Source of the DNA: Gloeophyllum trabeum ATCC 11539
Taxonomy: Eukaryota; Basidiomycota; Agaricomycetes; Gloeophyllales; Gloeophyllaceae
Reading direction: 5' to 3'
Assembly: GCF_000344685.1 (NCBI RefSeq)
Contig: NW_006920419.1
Coordinates: 824,243 to 888,242 of the forward strand
DNA length: 64,000 nt
Position 1 is the stretch's first letter. Each line of letters starts with the position of its first letter. The translations under genes and the position numbers were made by a program. Shown here piece by piece: positions 44,460-56,920 of this stretch. The notes under the pieces were generated by a model that had not been told where the DNA came from, did not search any database, and saw only the letters and a list, made by a program, of their open reading frames with translations.

Positions 44460-46250
44460 CTCCGCCGTCGTGAGCCAGACTGTCCTGAGTGTTGCTGTTC
44501 ATGAAGCGCGAAAAGCGTAAGTACATATATAGCTTAAGTACGCGTCTTTGATGAGCTCATGCAGACGCCAATCGCCATCAATTTGCTATCTACGTTGACA
44601 GGCAGGTCAACAGATATGCCAACTTTTCCAGGCTTGGTGAGCTTTAGACTACATACGCTAAGGCATAGTACTGATATGATACTGACATATGATAGCCCTT
44701 ATGATCTATGATATCGTCCTGAACCTCGGCCGGGAGAAGCAGCTCGTGTGGGACACCAAGTTCCGCACGTATAGTCTGTTGTACTATATGTCCCGCTACC
44801 CGCTAGTCCCCTTTCAAGTCTTTGAGGTCTTCTATACCCCTTCAATGCCACAGGTGCGCCCAATTCTTCCCAGCCTGTGTAACCCCCGTTTTTCTAACTG
44901 AACGCGCAGTACGTCGTATCTCGATAACTCACAAGCCACAAGCTTAAGGATCCGTGGATATCAGCTGTAATGCTATCTACCAATCTACTTGGGCTATTGC
45001 TCTAGTACCCACTCGTATTGCTATTGTTGGTAGGTCTCCCGATATCCATGCCCGAGGCTTCCACCGAACCTTACTGCTACAGCCTCCTTCGTGCTGCGTG
45101 TGTACGCCGTCACAATGGCAAGAGGCCTGCTGCTCGTGGCGCTCCTGTGCCTAGCCGGTGCCGCGGTCGTAGTGTTTGATATCGTGAGTCTTATGCGCGA
45201 ACTATCAACAAATCATCTGTGCACTGACCCTGATGACGGGTAGCTACAAGTCGCAGATACCTCCTGTACCCAGTCCGCATATCCCATGTAAGTCACCCAT
45301 TGATTTGCGCGATCAACGCATGCTTCGGTTGCTCTTTTGACTGAACTACCGTCACTTAAACTCAGAGGTGAGCATGAGCGAAGATTGGCGACCAGACCCA
45401 GTCACCGTCCCGCTCACCTTGTTTGGCAGCCACGCTCCTCACCTTCATCTCCCTCGTCACTTTCGATGTCCTCGCCACGGCAGTCATCTCATGGCGGATC
45501 TACAAGGTCATACGCGAGGCCGGTGGCCTCCAGCGACTGAGTAGGCATAGTATGGCCGGTCTCATCATGCGCTCTGGTACGTCCTCTCTGGTGTTCTACT
45601 AGTCTGTGCTTGAGTTCAGTGGTATTCCGCACGTAGGTGCCATCTATTTCAAGTACGTGAAGTTATCGGTGAGTATCGCTTCTCGCGTTACTAAGAGCCC
45701 GCGATTATCTCTCAAGTGTCATGACCGGAATCCAAGTGGGCTCTATTGTTCTCTACGCTGTGAGCTGCATATTACTTGATCTCTTTCGCGATAGTTTGAC
45801 ACCTCCTGATCTCAGGAACCCGAGGTACCTCTTCCGCATCTTCCCCTCTTTGCTATCGACTCACAAACATCCAATCCATAGGGCGTCTACAGCCAAGCGT
45901 TGAACAACTACACCCTTCTCATCTCCTCCATCCTCACGTCGCGCTTCCTCCTGGACCTGCGCTCCGCCGCTCTAGACCGCACACCGGACATCTCCACCTC
46001 CCAAGACTGCTTCAGCACGAACATGCACTCGATCAAGTTCGCATACCGCAGGTCCAGGAGCAATAATAGTGTAGAGAAGTCACGTTGGCGGTGGCTTACC
46101 GTGGTCGAGGACTTCGAGGATCCGGAGATGTGTGATTCAGACTATATGGGCGATAAGGGGAGCGAACTACGGGAGCTGGAACAGGTGAGGGTATCTACGG
46201 AGAATTCGGATGTTAGGACCGGGAGGGATGAAGAAGAGACGAGTCGATAG
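44452..46250 (+). CDS. DUF6533-type membrane protein, microexon-containing, model partly unresolved
   Basis: Exons placed: 44452-44516, 44602-44636, 44696-44853, 44965-45029, 45083-45183, 45244-45287, 45430-45576, 45637-45652, 45717-45759, 45816-45824 and 45882-46250. The N-terminus gives RYANFSRLALMIYDIVLNLGRE, the DUF6533 signature. Helices follow as TWAIALVPTRIAIVASFVLRVYAV, GLLLVALLCLAGAAVVVFDILQ, TLLTFISLVTFDVLATAVISW and GIQVGSIVLYA. LLISSILTSRFLLDLR precedes a hydrophilic acidic tail of about 85 residues. The 9-nt exon (EPE) and a 16-nt exon are needed for phase. Two junctions remain out of phase: between 44853 and 44965, and between 45287 and 45430, where only a 2-nt exon (45366-45367) flanked by good splice sites would repair it. 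Either there are further microexons or the gene is decaying. Confidence 0.6.
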
Positions 46251-46495
46251 GAAATCAAGTAGAAAAATGGTTACGTTATATGGGTTTAACTTATTGTGCT
46301 GTACGATATGCTGCGTTCCCAAGTCATGTCAAGCTAGCCATCCTGAATGCTGTTGACACCACGACGGTATAGCCACAATGATCATAGCTGCTGGAAAGGC
46401 GCGAAAGACGATTTATTGACTGCGGAGCGGTGATATTACAAGGATTATACAAGTCCATGGTACATCTTATGAGATTGTTACAATCAACCGGGTGC

Positions 46496-46826
46496 CTACT
46501 GGTATTGTTTATCTTGAACAGGGACATCCTTGCCTGCAGCATCGCGTCAGCAGGTGCGAATGGTGACAAACTGTCCAACGACACAGACCTGTTGCCTTCT
46601 GGAAGCCCTTCCGCAAGCCGTCACTGATCTTCTCAGTCGTAGAATGGCTCTGAATACGAGAGTAAGTCTGGAGCAAACATTCAATGAAGGACAAACAGCG
46701 TACCTGCTCATGCCCAGCTCTCTTCTCGGCGTAGTCAACGCCCTTGTCGAGCATGTCCCCGTTGCCCTGGGTGGATTGGGCAGGGTAGGTCGAGCCAGTC
46801 GTGGTGTTGTTCGTGTTAGTGTTCAT
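46496..46826 (-). CDS. Small conserved fungal protein, unknown function
   Basis: Exons 46826-46704, 46649-46589 and 46533-46496 give 73 residues. The N-terminus is rich in Asn and Thr (MNTNTNNTTTGSTYPAQ), followed by MLDKGVDYAEKRAGHEQ, then STTEKISDGLRKGFQKATGKDVPVQDK. The repeated pattern of an amphipathic helix with KISDGLRKGFQKATG resembles small hydrophilic fungal proteins of the type predicted to be stress-related, but I cannot name a family with certainty. Both introns keep the frame and have ordinary GT-AG ends. The gene is convergent with the DUF6533-type gene 245 bp away. No signal peptide or membrane helix is seen. Confidence 0.65.
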
Positions 46827-49379
46827 GTTTGATGTCGAGAGGGGGTAATGCTTGTGCTGAAATCTAGGTGAAAGTCGCCTTTATATACTCTGCCTTTCAT
46901 GACGTCAGTACCGCTCTGGAGTGAAATGACGGTCGGAAGTGGAAGGAAGTGGAGGGTCGTTCGACATCACCAGGGCGCCGCTGGGCTTGGCAAACTGCGC
47001 ATGACGAGTGTTCGAGCCGCCGCATCTAGCACTTCGACATTCATGATAGGTTGAACAGGGATGGGGGATAAGTCAAAGAAACTCGTCATATCACTCTCGG
47101 AGCTCTGGATTGGCAGCATTTGTGGCATTTCTAACGCTCCGATGCTACCGCCCTCAGGTTTTCATCAAAGTATTCATGTGAAATGCATAATAATGACTGT
47201 GCTGAACGTACTACAGATGCAATACTTTGTAACTTGTTCCTCGATAACGTATCCTGCGAGGTGCTTGCCGACTTGGAAACCCTTGGAGCAGGCACGGTAT
47301 CGCGGACACAGCCACCACGTGGAGACATCGATCGCTGACTGCCCTGCCAGTGCCGCCGGCCGCGGGGTGAGCACTTCAAGAAAGTGGGTTGCTTGAAGGC
47401 TTGGAATGAGGAGGCGGAGCTGCACCACGACTTGCCCGACTGACTTGGGCCGGAACGAAAACTTACTTTCATGTAGGGATGCTGTCGAGACGTCGACCCT
47501 TCCTTTCAGCAAGTTCCCAGTTCTCTCCCAAGAACTCTGAATTCCGTCCTTAAGGGCATCAGTCTGCCGTCCGGATGATTCGAATCATACATTTTCCCAG
47601 CATTCCAGCGACTAGGCAAATCGTGAATGGTCTCATTCACCGACCGGACCCCCTGGTATTAAACTAGATTCCCACTCGGCGGGAGCGACTAACCACATTG
47701 ACACGCACCCCGGAATGCCAGTATATTATCTTCTCTTCCCGCAGACCAAAGATCAAGGTTAAGCTACCTTCTGTTATCCTGTGCATAGGAAGTTGAAGGC
47801 ATGATCAGACTACCACACTGGTCTCGGCCTCTGCAGCATCTGTGAACACGGGAAGCATGTATGTCAGACAAGATCCCACCTGTACTCAGCAGTCTGTAAT
47901 CTCAAGAACCACCCGCCGCTCTTGCCGGACGCCCAAAATACCGCTTTGTCTCGACCCGCGAGAGACCATTCCGTCATACCGATGTTGCGCCACGTTCGAC
48001 AAGAACTCGAAGGTCGGTCTAGCACCTGGGCCTGTACTCGCCAGCCCGTTCGTGGAAGCTTTATGGTTTCATCTCGCACGTCCACCACCCCTTGACGCAC
48101 ACGACGCAGCTTATTGCAGCCTAACACTGAAAACGAAGCATCCCAACGGCCTCTATCTGACTGCAGCCTGTGACCCATCTGCGAACCCAATTTCTAGACT
48201 CGATTCGCGACGTACCTGACCATGCGAAGCTTGACCGCACTACGACAGTTATCCGCCCCCGCGGAGGCCGCATCGGTGCACTATAGTGCACCCATGGTTT
48301 GGCCACATCCCGGGTGCTCCTCCGACCCCCGGATGGCCCAGATCCCCCTCCTAAGGCTGACTAGTCGAGAGGACAAGCACTCTACGATTGGGGAATGGCT
48401 AGCCACGATGCTCACCTGTAGAAGTACTAGCGCCACCATCAAGCGAACTTTGTGTGAAACCGTCCGGAACGAACAAGCCTGACGGGAAGCCTGCTGCATC
48501 GACTAGCGAATCCGATGGATTTCCTCCGACATCCGGAGTCTGTGTGTGCTTGACACTGCGACGTCAGTTAATTAGGTAACTTAACCCGACACCAAAGTAC
48601 ATTGATCTATCTAGATTACAAGGTGCCGATTCTTGTTCAGACAACAGGAAATAATAGTCCGAATATCCATTTATCCCGAAGAAACCAACAACAAGGACAG
48701 CTAGCGATGAGGTGAAGAAAACACGCTCGATGCCTGAAAGCTAGAGCACAACAAAACAGGTTAAAGCAATGTCGGCCGAACTATAAAATAGATAGTACAC
48801 GTTCGGCAGCAAAACAAGAACAACAGGTCAGGTGGGATGGAAATGTGCCCGGATGTGAAGGGAGGCGGAGTGCGAGAATCTGACGGTAGAGAGTTTGGGG
48901 ACATTCAAGGGTCGATGCAATAAAGATGAATGGTCAAGGTTCAGGGTGGATTTTTCTTGTTGGGAAGGGGAAATGTAGTCCGGGAAATGAGGTCGAGAAG
49001 TCACCGTGCCAAATAAAATACGTTCGAGTCGTGGAGGGGAGCCGTCAAGATATCAACGTTGCGTGGGTGGTATGTCATGCGTTGGGGTTATAGTGCGTAG
49101 CGTGGCGCATGTGAGATGTGTGATGATAATGCCGTTGTATGCCTGATCACATGCGCGATTTTGGGTGGTGAGGCGCCGGCGGCCTCTGCGCGAGCGAGAG
49201 CCAGGAGGTTGGCGTACAGGACCGAAACGAGCCAATGCTGATCCAAATAGTTACATATGGGTTTGATGAGACGCGCGAAGACTGTCCACGGGTCGCCCAA
49301 AGGGTAAAGCAGCCTCTAGTGGCTTGCCCACCACCCTAGAGACGCCCGAATTGGACGGTCCGTGGCACCGAGTGTTTTC
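46827..49379. other. Gene-free region of 2.5 kb
   Basis: No ORF with domains or a credible exon structure on either strand. The part next to 49380 probably includes a 3' UTR of the WOPR gene, and the part near 46827 the promoter of the small protein. Confidence 0.4.
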
Positions 49380-51173
49380 TCACAAGGATGGCTGCTCCGC
49401 GCCGACGACCTCGCCGAGGGTCACAGGGATACCGATGCTGAGCACGCCGAGTCGCCGCATCATCTCCTGGTCTGCGGGATCCCTAGGTGGGCATGACTTG
49501 TTCTGGAGATACTCCAGTGGAACAAGACTCATGCCCTCAAGAGGGGTAGAGTCCGACCTCATACTCCGAGGAAGAGAATCGTCGGAGGCATTGTTGGCCG
49601 GCGTGGACGGTGACACCGAAGATGCTCCAGAAGAAGGCGAGGACGTTGCCGATCGGGCTGTCTCGTCAACCCGTGGCAGCCCATGCTCGTAGTGGAGGGC
49701 CTGGGGCTGCTGTAACTGAGGATGAAAAGTGTTGGTAGGGATCGAAGCATATGAAGTGGCAGCGTCGTGAGAAGTGGAAGCGACCTGGAGATACGACTGA
49801 TGGTAGGCGGGAACGGAGTATGACGCGACAGCGTAAGACGCGGACGGAAGGCCGCCGCTATTATTGCGAGGCACTTCTGCATCCGGGGGGCGGCCCTGGT
49901 GGAGGGACATCGAAGTCGAAGACGGGACACCATATGGTACGGTGTCGAGCCCAGGCGCGTGTGGTGGCGGGAAAGGATACATGGAATAGCTTGAGTACAT
50001 CGGTGGGGGGACCGCGGGTGATGCGAAAGTGAACGGCGGAACGGCTCCCTCGCTATGTCCACCAGGAGGGAAAGCAAAAGGGCCTGGACCTGGACCGAAG
50101 GGCTCACCGCCGCGCCGGGTCTTGCTCGACCGGGCGGACCGGAACCAGCCTTCGGGGACAGTGACATCACCGATACCCGGCAGCGCGCTAACAGGCGTTA
50201 GCGAATCAACCGTTTCTTGTGAGAAGTACGCGGCTGCGATGGTAGATGGGAGTGCAGGTACCAAACGTAGCGGGGATTGGTGGGTAGAGCATCGCGTGCG
50301 CGAAGCGAATAGCGATCCGGGTGATGGGAAGAGACGCGGCAGAGAAGGAATGATTCATGAATGATCAGTTCATCGGGACGATCGCAGATGAATGGATAAA
50401 GTTGAGCTTGTACTTACTAAGGTGCCACTTGCGCATGACGCCCTGGGCCCGGTCTTGAGGGAGGAACACATGAACGCTGTAGGTTTGCTTCATCAGATGC
50501 TCTGGACGCCTCGACGAGCGTGGCCCTCCGAAGGCATGCGACGAAGAGTTGGCCCCAGAAGCGGAGGGATCGCGTCTTCTAGCGATAGCATTCATCATGT
50601 GCCGCCCAGTTAGCGCAGAGCAAATAAATAGAGCAAGGTGACGTAAGGAAGGGGCAAATGCGGACAAATGGGGCGAACTTGCGGTATGCAAGATCGCCAT
50701 TGCGGGGGGACAAGGCAGCATGTATTGGACGTGACCCTCACCTGAGCGCAGGGATCCAGCTGGACGCCGAGTCGTTTTCTGGGTCATACTCCTTTTGGGT
50801 ATAGTACAAGAATTCCTGCTCTCGGTTAATCAGTATGCCGAGCGAGGCTACGAGGAATCCGGGACGAACATCTCGTACTCTGCTCGGCCCCCAGCTCATT
50901 CCGTCCGTCCTAAAGAGATGAATTAGCTCCCAGCGCTGCGACCCGCGCAAATCTGCCAGATGCTCACCATCTCTCCATGCCCAAGCCAGAGGACTCGGAG
51001 TTGCCACCTCTGTCTTCCCAGACATAGACATTCCCAGCTTTTATGGCGCGCCGCTCGTCAGCGTCCAATCGGCGTGTGATGATAGGGAGCAGGTTGCGAG
51101 CGACGGCGTAGAAGATATGGGTGGCGTCGCGGACGGTTCTGACAGTGACGTTCTCGAGAGTCGGTCGCTGCAT
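49380..51173 (-). CDS. WOPR-domain transcription factor (Gti1/Pac2, Wor1/Ryp1 family)
   Basis: Five exons: 51173-50968, 50909-50870, 50815-50742, 50578-50418 and 50233-49380, giving 444 residues. WOPR proteins bind DNA and act as master regulators of morphological switches and development in fungi. WOPRa is encoded by exons 1-3 (TLENVTVRTVRDATHIFYAV, RRAIKAGNVYVWEDRG, WTDGMSWGPSRVRDEFLYY). WOPRb follows in exon 4 (LMKQTYSVHVFLPQDRAQG, MRKWHLTAYFSQETVDSL into exon 5) and includes GIGDVTVPEGWFRSARSSK. The C-terminal 250 residues are Pro/Ser/Gln/Tyr-rich, as in activation regions. Exon 4 carries a Ser/Gly/Arg-rich insertion between the halves. The splice pattern is in phase throughout. It is a Gti1/Pac2-type candidate rather than a proven Wor1 orthologue. 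Confidence 0.92.
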
Positions 51174-54100
51174 ATCCTGTAAAGAACGAAAGAGGAGAGC
51201 GGTCGCCAGGGTGGGTGGTGGAGGAGGTGAGAAAGGGCGAGGCAGGGAAAGTCTGGCAGAATATATATAACAGCAAGGAAGGGGTAAAGACCAGGGCCTG
51301 ATAAAGATGGATATCACCGAGGGTATGGAAGGGAACGGTTAAGATTGGGTTTCAACTGAGTTAAAGTTACGCATCCTGATGGTCCACATGAGGGAGACGC
51401 TGCCTTGCCGGCGCAGACGCGGGGATCGGTCTTACTTCCCAATTGGCACTTCGGTCCCGGGCTCCGATCTCCCCTAGATCTCGCCGACGCACTCATTCAT
51501 TTCTGTCCAGGGCCCGGGACCGGTCTGCCGTGGTATCCGGCCGCCGGAGCGGAAGCATTTTGTGTAGTTTGCGCTCTTGCCACATCGCCTGAGAGTCTGT
51601 CATCGAGGCCTACACTCTGCGGTCTTCCTAGCAAGTGATTCCATTACGAACTCTTCTCTTGGGCGCTCGGTAAAATCTGTCAGACGAGACTGCAGAATGG
51701 AACCTAATCCCGCTAAACTGTACTCTACCAGCATCGCTGATGCAGCGCTTACACGGATGGTCGAGGCCTGATACGCTTATAAACTTCTCTGGGACTCACT
51801 ATGTTTATACAACGCACAGTGACAGAGTCGCGGCATGCAAAGCGGAAACTATACCGTATTTGCCATCTTTCGTCGAGCCTACCTCCGGGATACTGTGGCG
51901 GACCCTGGTGACAGCGATGGACTAGTGTCATGAAATTGTTCCCGGCCTCGGCCCCTCTTTCGTCATGGACCCGCACGTCCTTAATCTATTCATGGAGAGA
52001 CAGACTTGCACATCTTGAAATGCTGAGCCCGAGGGTGAAGAGGGCGCTCGAAAATCTCCATGGACTTTACCCTCTCTCGGCACGGACACCCTGACCAATA
52101 CATGGAACGGGACGTCCTCGTTTCGGGCGCTTTCCCTTTCATCTCTAAAGCGTAATCTATCTTTACTCAGTTCAAAGTGGAATTATCTTCCGCTCGCACT
52201 GACTCTGAGAAACTGGCCCGGCAGTACGTTTGTAGTGCCTTGCGAATTCCCTAATTGACGCCGTCGCGACTTTCAGTAAGTCAGCCGACCATTGACAGCC
52301 TTCTCAGTCAGATTCGCCGTGAATACAAGATGTGGGGGCGGTCTCACCACAAAGAGCTAGTATCCGCATTCCGTTCATCGATATAGCAGTCCTTCAGCAC
52401 TACTAGATTCATTTGCTGACTAACCCTTGAACTCTGCCCTCATCGACGTCGCCAAGCCCTTCTCTTCATCTTCGTCAGGATCAGAAACTCGTACGCCCAG
52501 TTTGCCGTTGCGCTCGAGCCTCTCCACTTAGACTGCGCTTGGCTAATCAAATACGAGTGCAATGAAGGTATGGGTCCCCGTGTTCCTGGAATACTGATTG
52601 GCTTCAGTGAGGGTCACGAGCGTCCGCTTCCCTACCATGCATACGCCACAGTCGAGATCGCTGAGAGGTCAGACTTCTATAGCCTGGTATACGCCTTCGC
52701 CAGTAGGTAACGGTTAGTCATAGGCCCTTTCCCACCGGAGGCACCCCAAACGTGCTTATTCCATCACTTCACAGCTGGGTCTTCACGGTCCCAGTACATA
52801 CACGTCAAGCTTGCATAGCCGCACCCATGGCCCCCATCTTTGCACCAAGATGAAAGTATGTCTAAAGCATAACAAGTGCACAAGACCAGCCTAACACCCG
52901 ATGGCATTCGTTCCCTTCCCCAGGCACATTGCGGGGAAGAAGATCAATGATTCTGATATGCGTGCAAACAGAGTCGTGGTATGGTCATGAGAACGCCTTA
53001 CCCGGGACCATCCCATTCGAAGCATTCCAAATCCCGTCTACCCCGGCTTGCGGAGCGAACACAACGCCCCGGCGATCCCTCGCGGAAGTTGTCAATACAA
53101 CTAGTGAGGCCTTCCGACAACTAGTGAGAGCGGCGCGCAGCACGGGCGATTCGCTGCCCCGCGGTCAAGTATACTTTGTATGTATGCCCGGTTATACTCG
53201 GACAACGCACCCAGGTCTCGAGCGGCCTCCCGCTATACATACTCGATACTCAGTACCCGCTCAGACCTCGCGCGAATTGGAAACACGTCGGTCATAGATG
53301 AGGTGACCAAGGTAGGTGATATAAAGGGCTCGTGACTGCGCTAGCCCGCACCACCTCCCTCGCGCTGAGATAATTTCAGACAAGACGCCGCCGTTGCTCA
53401 CCGGGGCCTAGATTCTCTTCATCCCGTCGCACCCATCTCCGAGGGGAACGACGTGCGTGCCAATAGGGTTCGAGTTCCCATTTAGCGTGCTGCAACGCCG
53501 ACTACTTGCCAGTGGCCGTCATCCTAGCAGCATCGGAGCCATCGATAGAGACGCTCCGGGGCTAGATCGCTCCCGCACCAGGACCAAGCCCGCCCGTGAC
53601 CGTGGACCTACAAACTCAAACCACAGGCACGTACCCAACCACCTGGCCGCCACCTTTGCGGGCATATGAATGTTCCCAGCGCGTACGTCAAGATTCTGGT
53701 ACCGCGGCAATGCCGAAAGCAGTTCTATCAGGGGTCATTGGATCTTAGAATATGAACGTGAGCACATCTGCATTATCTGATAGCCATCACCTATTCGCGC
53801 TGCGGTCCCCGCGCCAGGCTCCCTGGACCAAGGCGGCACCGGGCGGTTCACCCGAAGTCATTTCCGTGCGCACCCCGCACATCATAGTGCAAGTATAACG
53901 AGAGAAAGTCAAGTGACCACTCAACGACAGGATACCCGATGCCGCAGGAGTGGGATCTTTCTCTCGTACCGTCTTCTGCAGTGCGAATTCGGAAGTCCGG
54001 GTACCATAGACGCACACATGCTGCGTATATGAATGACAGGAGGATCAGGCTTCCCCCTGCCCCCCACTTACGTAGATATGAAAGGCACGCGCGGGAGAAG

Positions 54101-54443
54101 CAGGGAACGTACGCACAGGACACGTCGATCTCGATATGCATGGCTTCAGTGGGCGATTTAACCGCCATTCACCCTGGCGAAGGACTGGACCCGGAAAGCA
54201 TTGAGTGGGGGCTACTATTCTCCATCAGGGCGTACGCATGTTTCCTCCGCAGCCATCAGCGCATCTCAAGTCGGTCGACCGACCATGCGGGCAGGGGTCC
54301 CCATCTCCTTCTAGATCGCGCAAATATAGGCTGTGTGGGGATGCGGGGAACATAATAATAACTGCAATTACCCTTGTCAGAGAGGGATGTGTGAACCCGC
54401 GCAAAGGAGTGGGTGTGGATGTGCGCGGACGCGCGCCGATCGA
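51174..54443. promoter_or_regulatory. Long gene-free region upstream of the WOPR gene
   Basis: 3.3 kb with no supported gene on either strand, between the WOPR start and the end of the DNAJC11 gene. Regulators of this family often have very long promoters and 5' leaders, so this is likely the WOPR control region. ORFs at 52929-53297 and 53939-54355 lack any recognisable feature. Confidence 0.45.
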
Positions 54444-56920
54444 TCATTCCACGAGATGATCTGGATTAGATATTTTTTGGCCGCCCCAAATCAGTATTGA
54501 AATATGTCGCTCAAAGCCGTGTAGCACGAACGCACCTTCTAATGGGATAGCCACCGGCACGCCATCTGGAATCTCAGCATAGTGCATGCGACCACCGAAC
54601 ATATAGCGAATCCGCAGGACTTTCGGCAACAGGGGGCAAGGGTCGTAGAACCCCTGGAGGGAAGCCTGACCGAACCAAATATTAGCGCGTGCAGTGGCAC
54701 GAGATCAAGGATAGAAGGCGAACCTTTGAGCCGCGACTAGGGATGAACAGCTGGCTGTTGTTAACCAAGGCCTGGAGCGGGATCGTGACGTCGATGCTCA
54801 GCCCGGCAGCCTCCTCGTCCACCTCGTCGGCGCCGTAGGTGGCTTCAAGAATGACAAGCCCTGCACGAAACACCGGCAATAGATTTCAGCGCATAGCGGA
54901 GGAGCCTAGGCAAGGCTGCCTACCGTCTCGCCTCGTTTCCGCCTGCATGTGCCTGTTCGCAACGTCCTTCAGCATGGCCTGCATCGCTTCGTATTCCCTA
55001 CGACCCTCTGATTCCTGGTCCTGCGCAGCTCGCCGCGCCTGTCGAATGATCCTGAGAACCCCAACTTATTATCACTCTCCCGAGGGTAAGGAAAAGGAAA
55101 GGCACATACCGTCTTCGCTGCTCCAGCCTTCTTGGCCTAAGTATGTAGTAGTAGCCGAGCGCGTAGGCGCTGGACGGCACTACCGCGGTCCAAAACGCCA
55201 GCCCCGGGTCGAACTCGTCCGACAGATTTATGGGTATCGTAAGCCGCTGCCCCATATACATAAAGCTGTCGAGATGCGTCAACACCAAACCATCTATATT
55301 GTGGCAATCGAACCGCTCACTCCAGTTTCAGATACACGCCACTCGCACCAAGGCCGACAAATGTGGCGACCTCGCTGCCCGGGGCGGGCGTCCACACCCC
55401 GCCCACCAGGGCTGCGAGCCCGGTAAACCCAAGCTGTAGCACGGTCTTCAGATGCAATGCTAGCTCCTCGAACCTTACGCCCATCTCCGTCTTGAGATGC
55501 GTCGACAGCCCGCTGATGGCGAACCCCACCGAGCGGTACGCGGTACCCACGAGCAGGGGAGGCCCCGAGCTGAGCAGCGCGGGCTTCAGCATCTCTTCCT
55601 CGGGGCCTTCGGACAGAGCCGGGGCAGGCCGCCAGTCGAAGAAGCTGGGCGAGACGAGGTCCATGGAAAATTCCGGGGAGGGCCCCGTGGACAGGTTGAT
55701 CACGCCGTGCAGCGGTCGCTCTGCCGAGAGTAGCCGCGAGATCTCGAGATTAAGCGGGGGGTATAGCGGGGGGAGGAAGGCGGTGAGCTGGTTAAGAAGC
55801 AGCGTGGTGCCTACTGAGATGCTGCCGTGGTCAGCTTGGTACGTAGCTTTGAGATCTAAAGCGGGGTTCTGCAAAGGCCGCGCGGTTGCCTTGATATCGG
55901 GTCATTAGTATTGGACCGTTCAACACCGGGCGAATGCACCATCCGACCTTCAACGTCACTCGTGGGGAGAACTGGTGGCGGATCGTCCCTGCGAAGGTTC
56001 CGACAGTGATGAACTTGCGCGTGTACGGATTATGCGTCCGCGAGAAATCGGTAGTGAGGCTGAGGCGGGTCTGTTCGTCGACTTGTCTCTACCAACATTC
56101 TCAGCACTTCCAATCCGAGGTATAGCAGCATACCATAACGCGTACCTGCACCGTATACTTGGTGGCGAGACTGTTCATGTGCACGAAAGAGAACCGTTCC
56201 ATGATGCGGCGGAAGAGCTGCGAACTGTAATACTCTGGGTCGTCGTCGAAGAGCGTGGTTGCGTTGATCCCGCAGGTGACCGTGCCCCTCACTCGTACAA
56301 TTTTGTCAATTCTCTCCTGCTCCAGATTAATCCATGCCCGCTTGAGGTCTCTCCGGACCTGCCGTCCGTTTACGGTTCCAAGCTGAGTCTGAAGAGGCGA
56401 ACAAGCGTACCTCGTCGATGGGTCTCAGCCGCCAGTCCTCAGACCATTCTTGAGATATTCCTTCCTCGCCTAGCAATCAATCTGAGAATGCGATGAATCA
56501 AGAGGCGAGAAGACTTGGAAACAGACCTAGCACGTCATAAACCGCACTTTTGAACAATCAAGCCAGTCCATCCAACGGCAAGAAAACGACATACCGAAGA
56601 AACGGATCCGAGAGCACTATGCAGATATGCAACTCAAGTTCAAAAGTCTGCACCAGTGTCAACGTCATCATAGTACTCACCCTCGTATGCCTTCTGTATT
56701 TCTAAGAACTTCTTAGACGCCGTCTCCTTCGCTCGCTCATCATGCTGCTTGTCCGGGTGGAAAACAACGGACAGAGCTCTGTACCGCTCTCTGATCTCAT
56801 TCTCTGACGCCGACGGAGGAAGATTAAGGACTGTGCTGCAGGATGCATGGGCATGAGATACATTTTCGGCAGGTCCAGCACGAACTAGTAGTAGTCGTTC
56901 TGTCTTGTAGCGACACTCAT
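54444..56920 (-). CDS. DNAJC11: DnaJ homologue subfamily C member 11 (DNAJC11)
   Basis: Thirteen exons: 56920-56886, 56835-56681, 56616-56595, 56546-56527, 56469-56411, 56358-56146, 56088-55948, 55889-55321, 55265-55110, 55051-54924, 54860-54724, 54665-54536 and 54460-54444, giving 593 residues. The N-terminal J domain has NDYYYTVLNLPPSASENEI, the HPDKQ motif and AYEVLSDPFLRAVYDVLG. The C-terminal DUF3395 domain has VTIPLQALVNNSQLFIPS, GFYDPCPLLPKVLRIRY, GRMHYAEIPDGVPVAIPL and ends DHLVE. A middle beta-rich region (TRLSLTTDFSR, GTIRHQFSPRVTLK) fits the family. Animal DNAJC11 is a mitochondrial outer membrane-associated J protein linked to MICOS and cristae structure; a similar role is inferred. 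Exons of 22, 20 and 17 nt occur. The start gives a short MSVATRQ leader. Confidence 0.92.

Noticed and set aside
47131..47512. Overlapping 110-residue ORFs on both strands
   Set aside because: No domain, signal peptide or splice continuation; the frames simply overlap in an open stretch.
52929..53297. 122-codon plus-strand ORF upstream of the WOPR gene
   Set aside because: Compositionally random and no credible neighbouring exons; cannot be supported.
53467..53478. B-box-like GGTTCGAGTTCC suggesting a tRNA
   Set aside because: No acceptor stem, A box or anticodon arm at the right distance.
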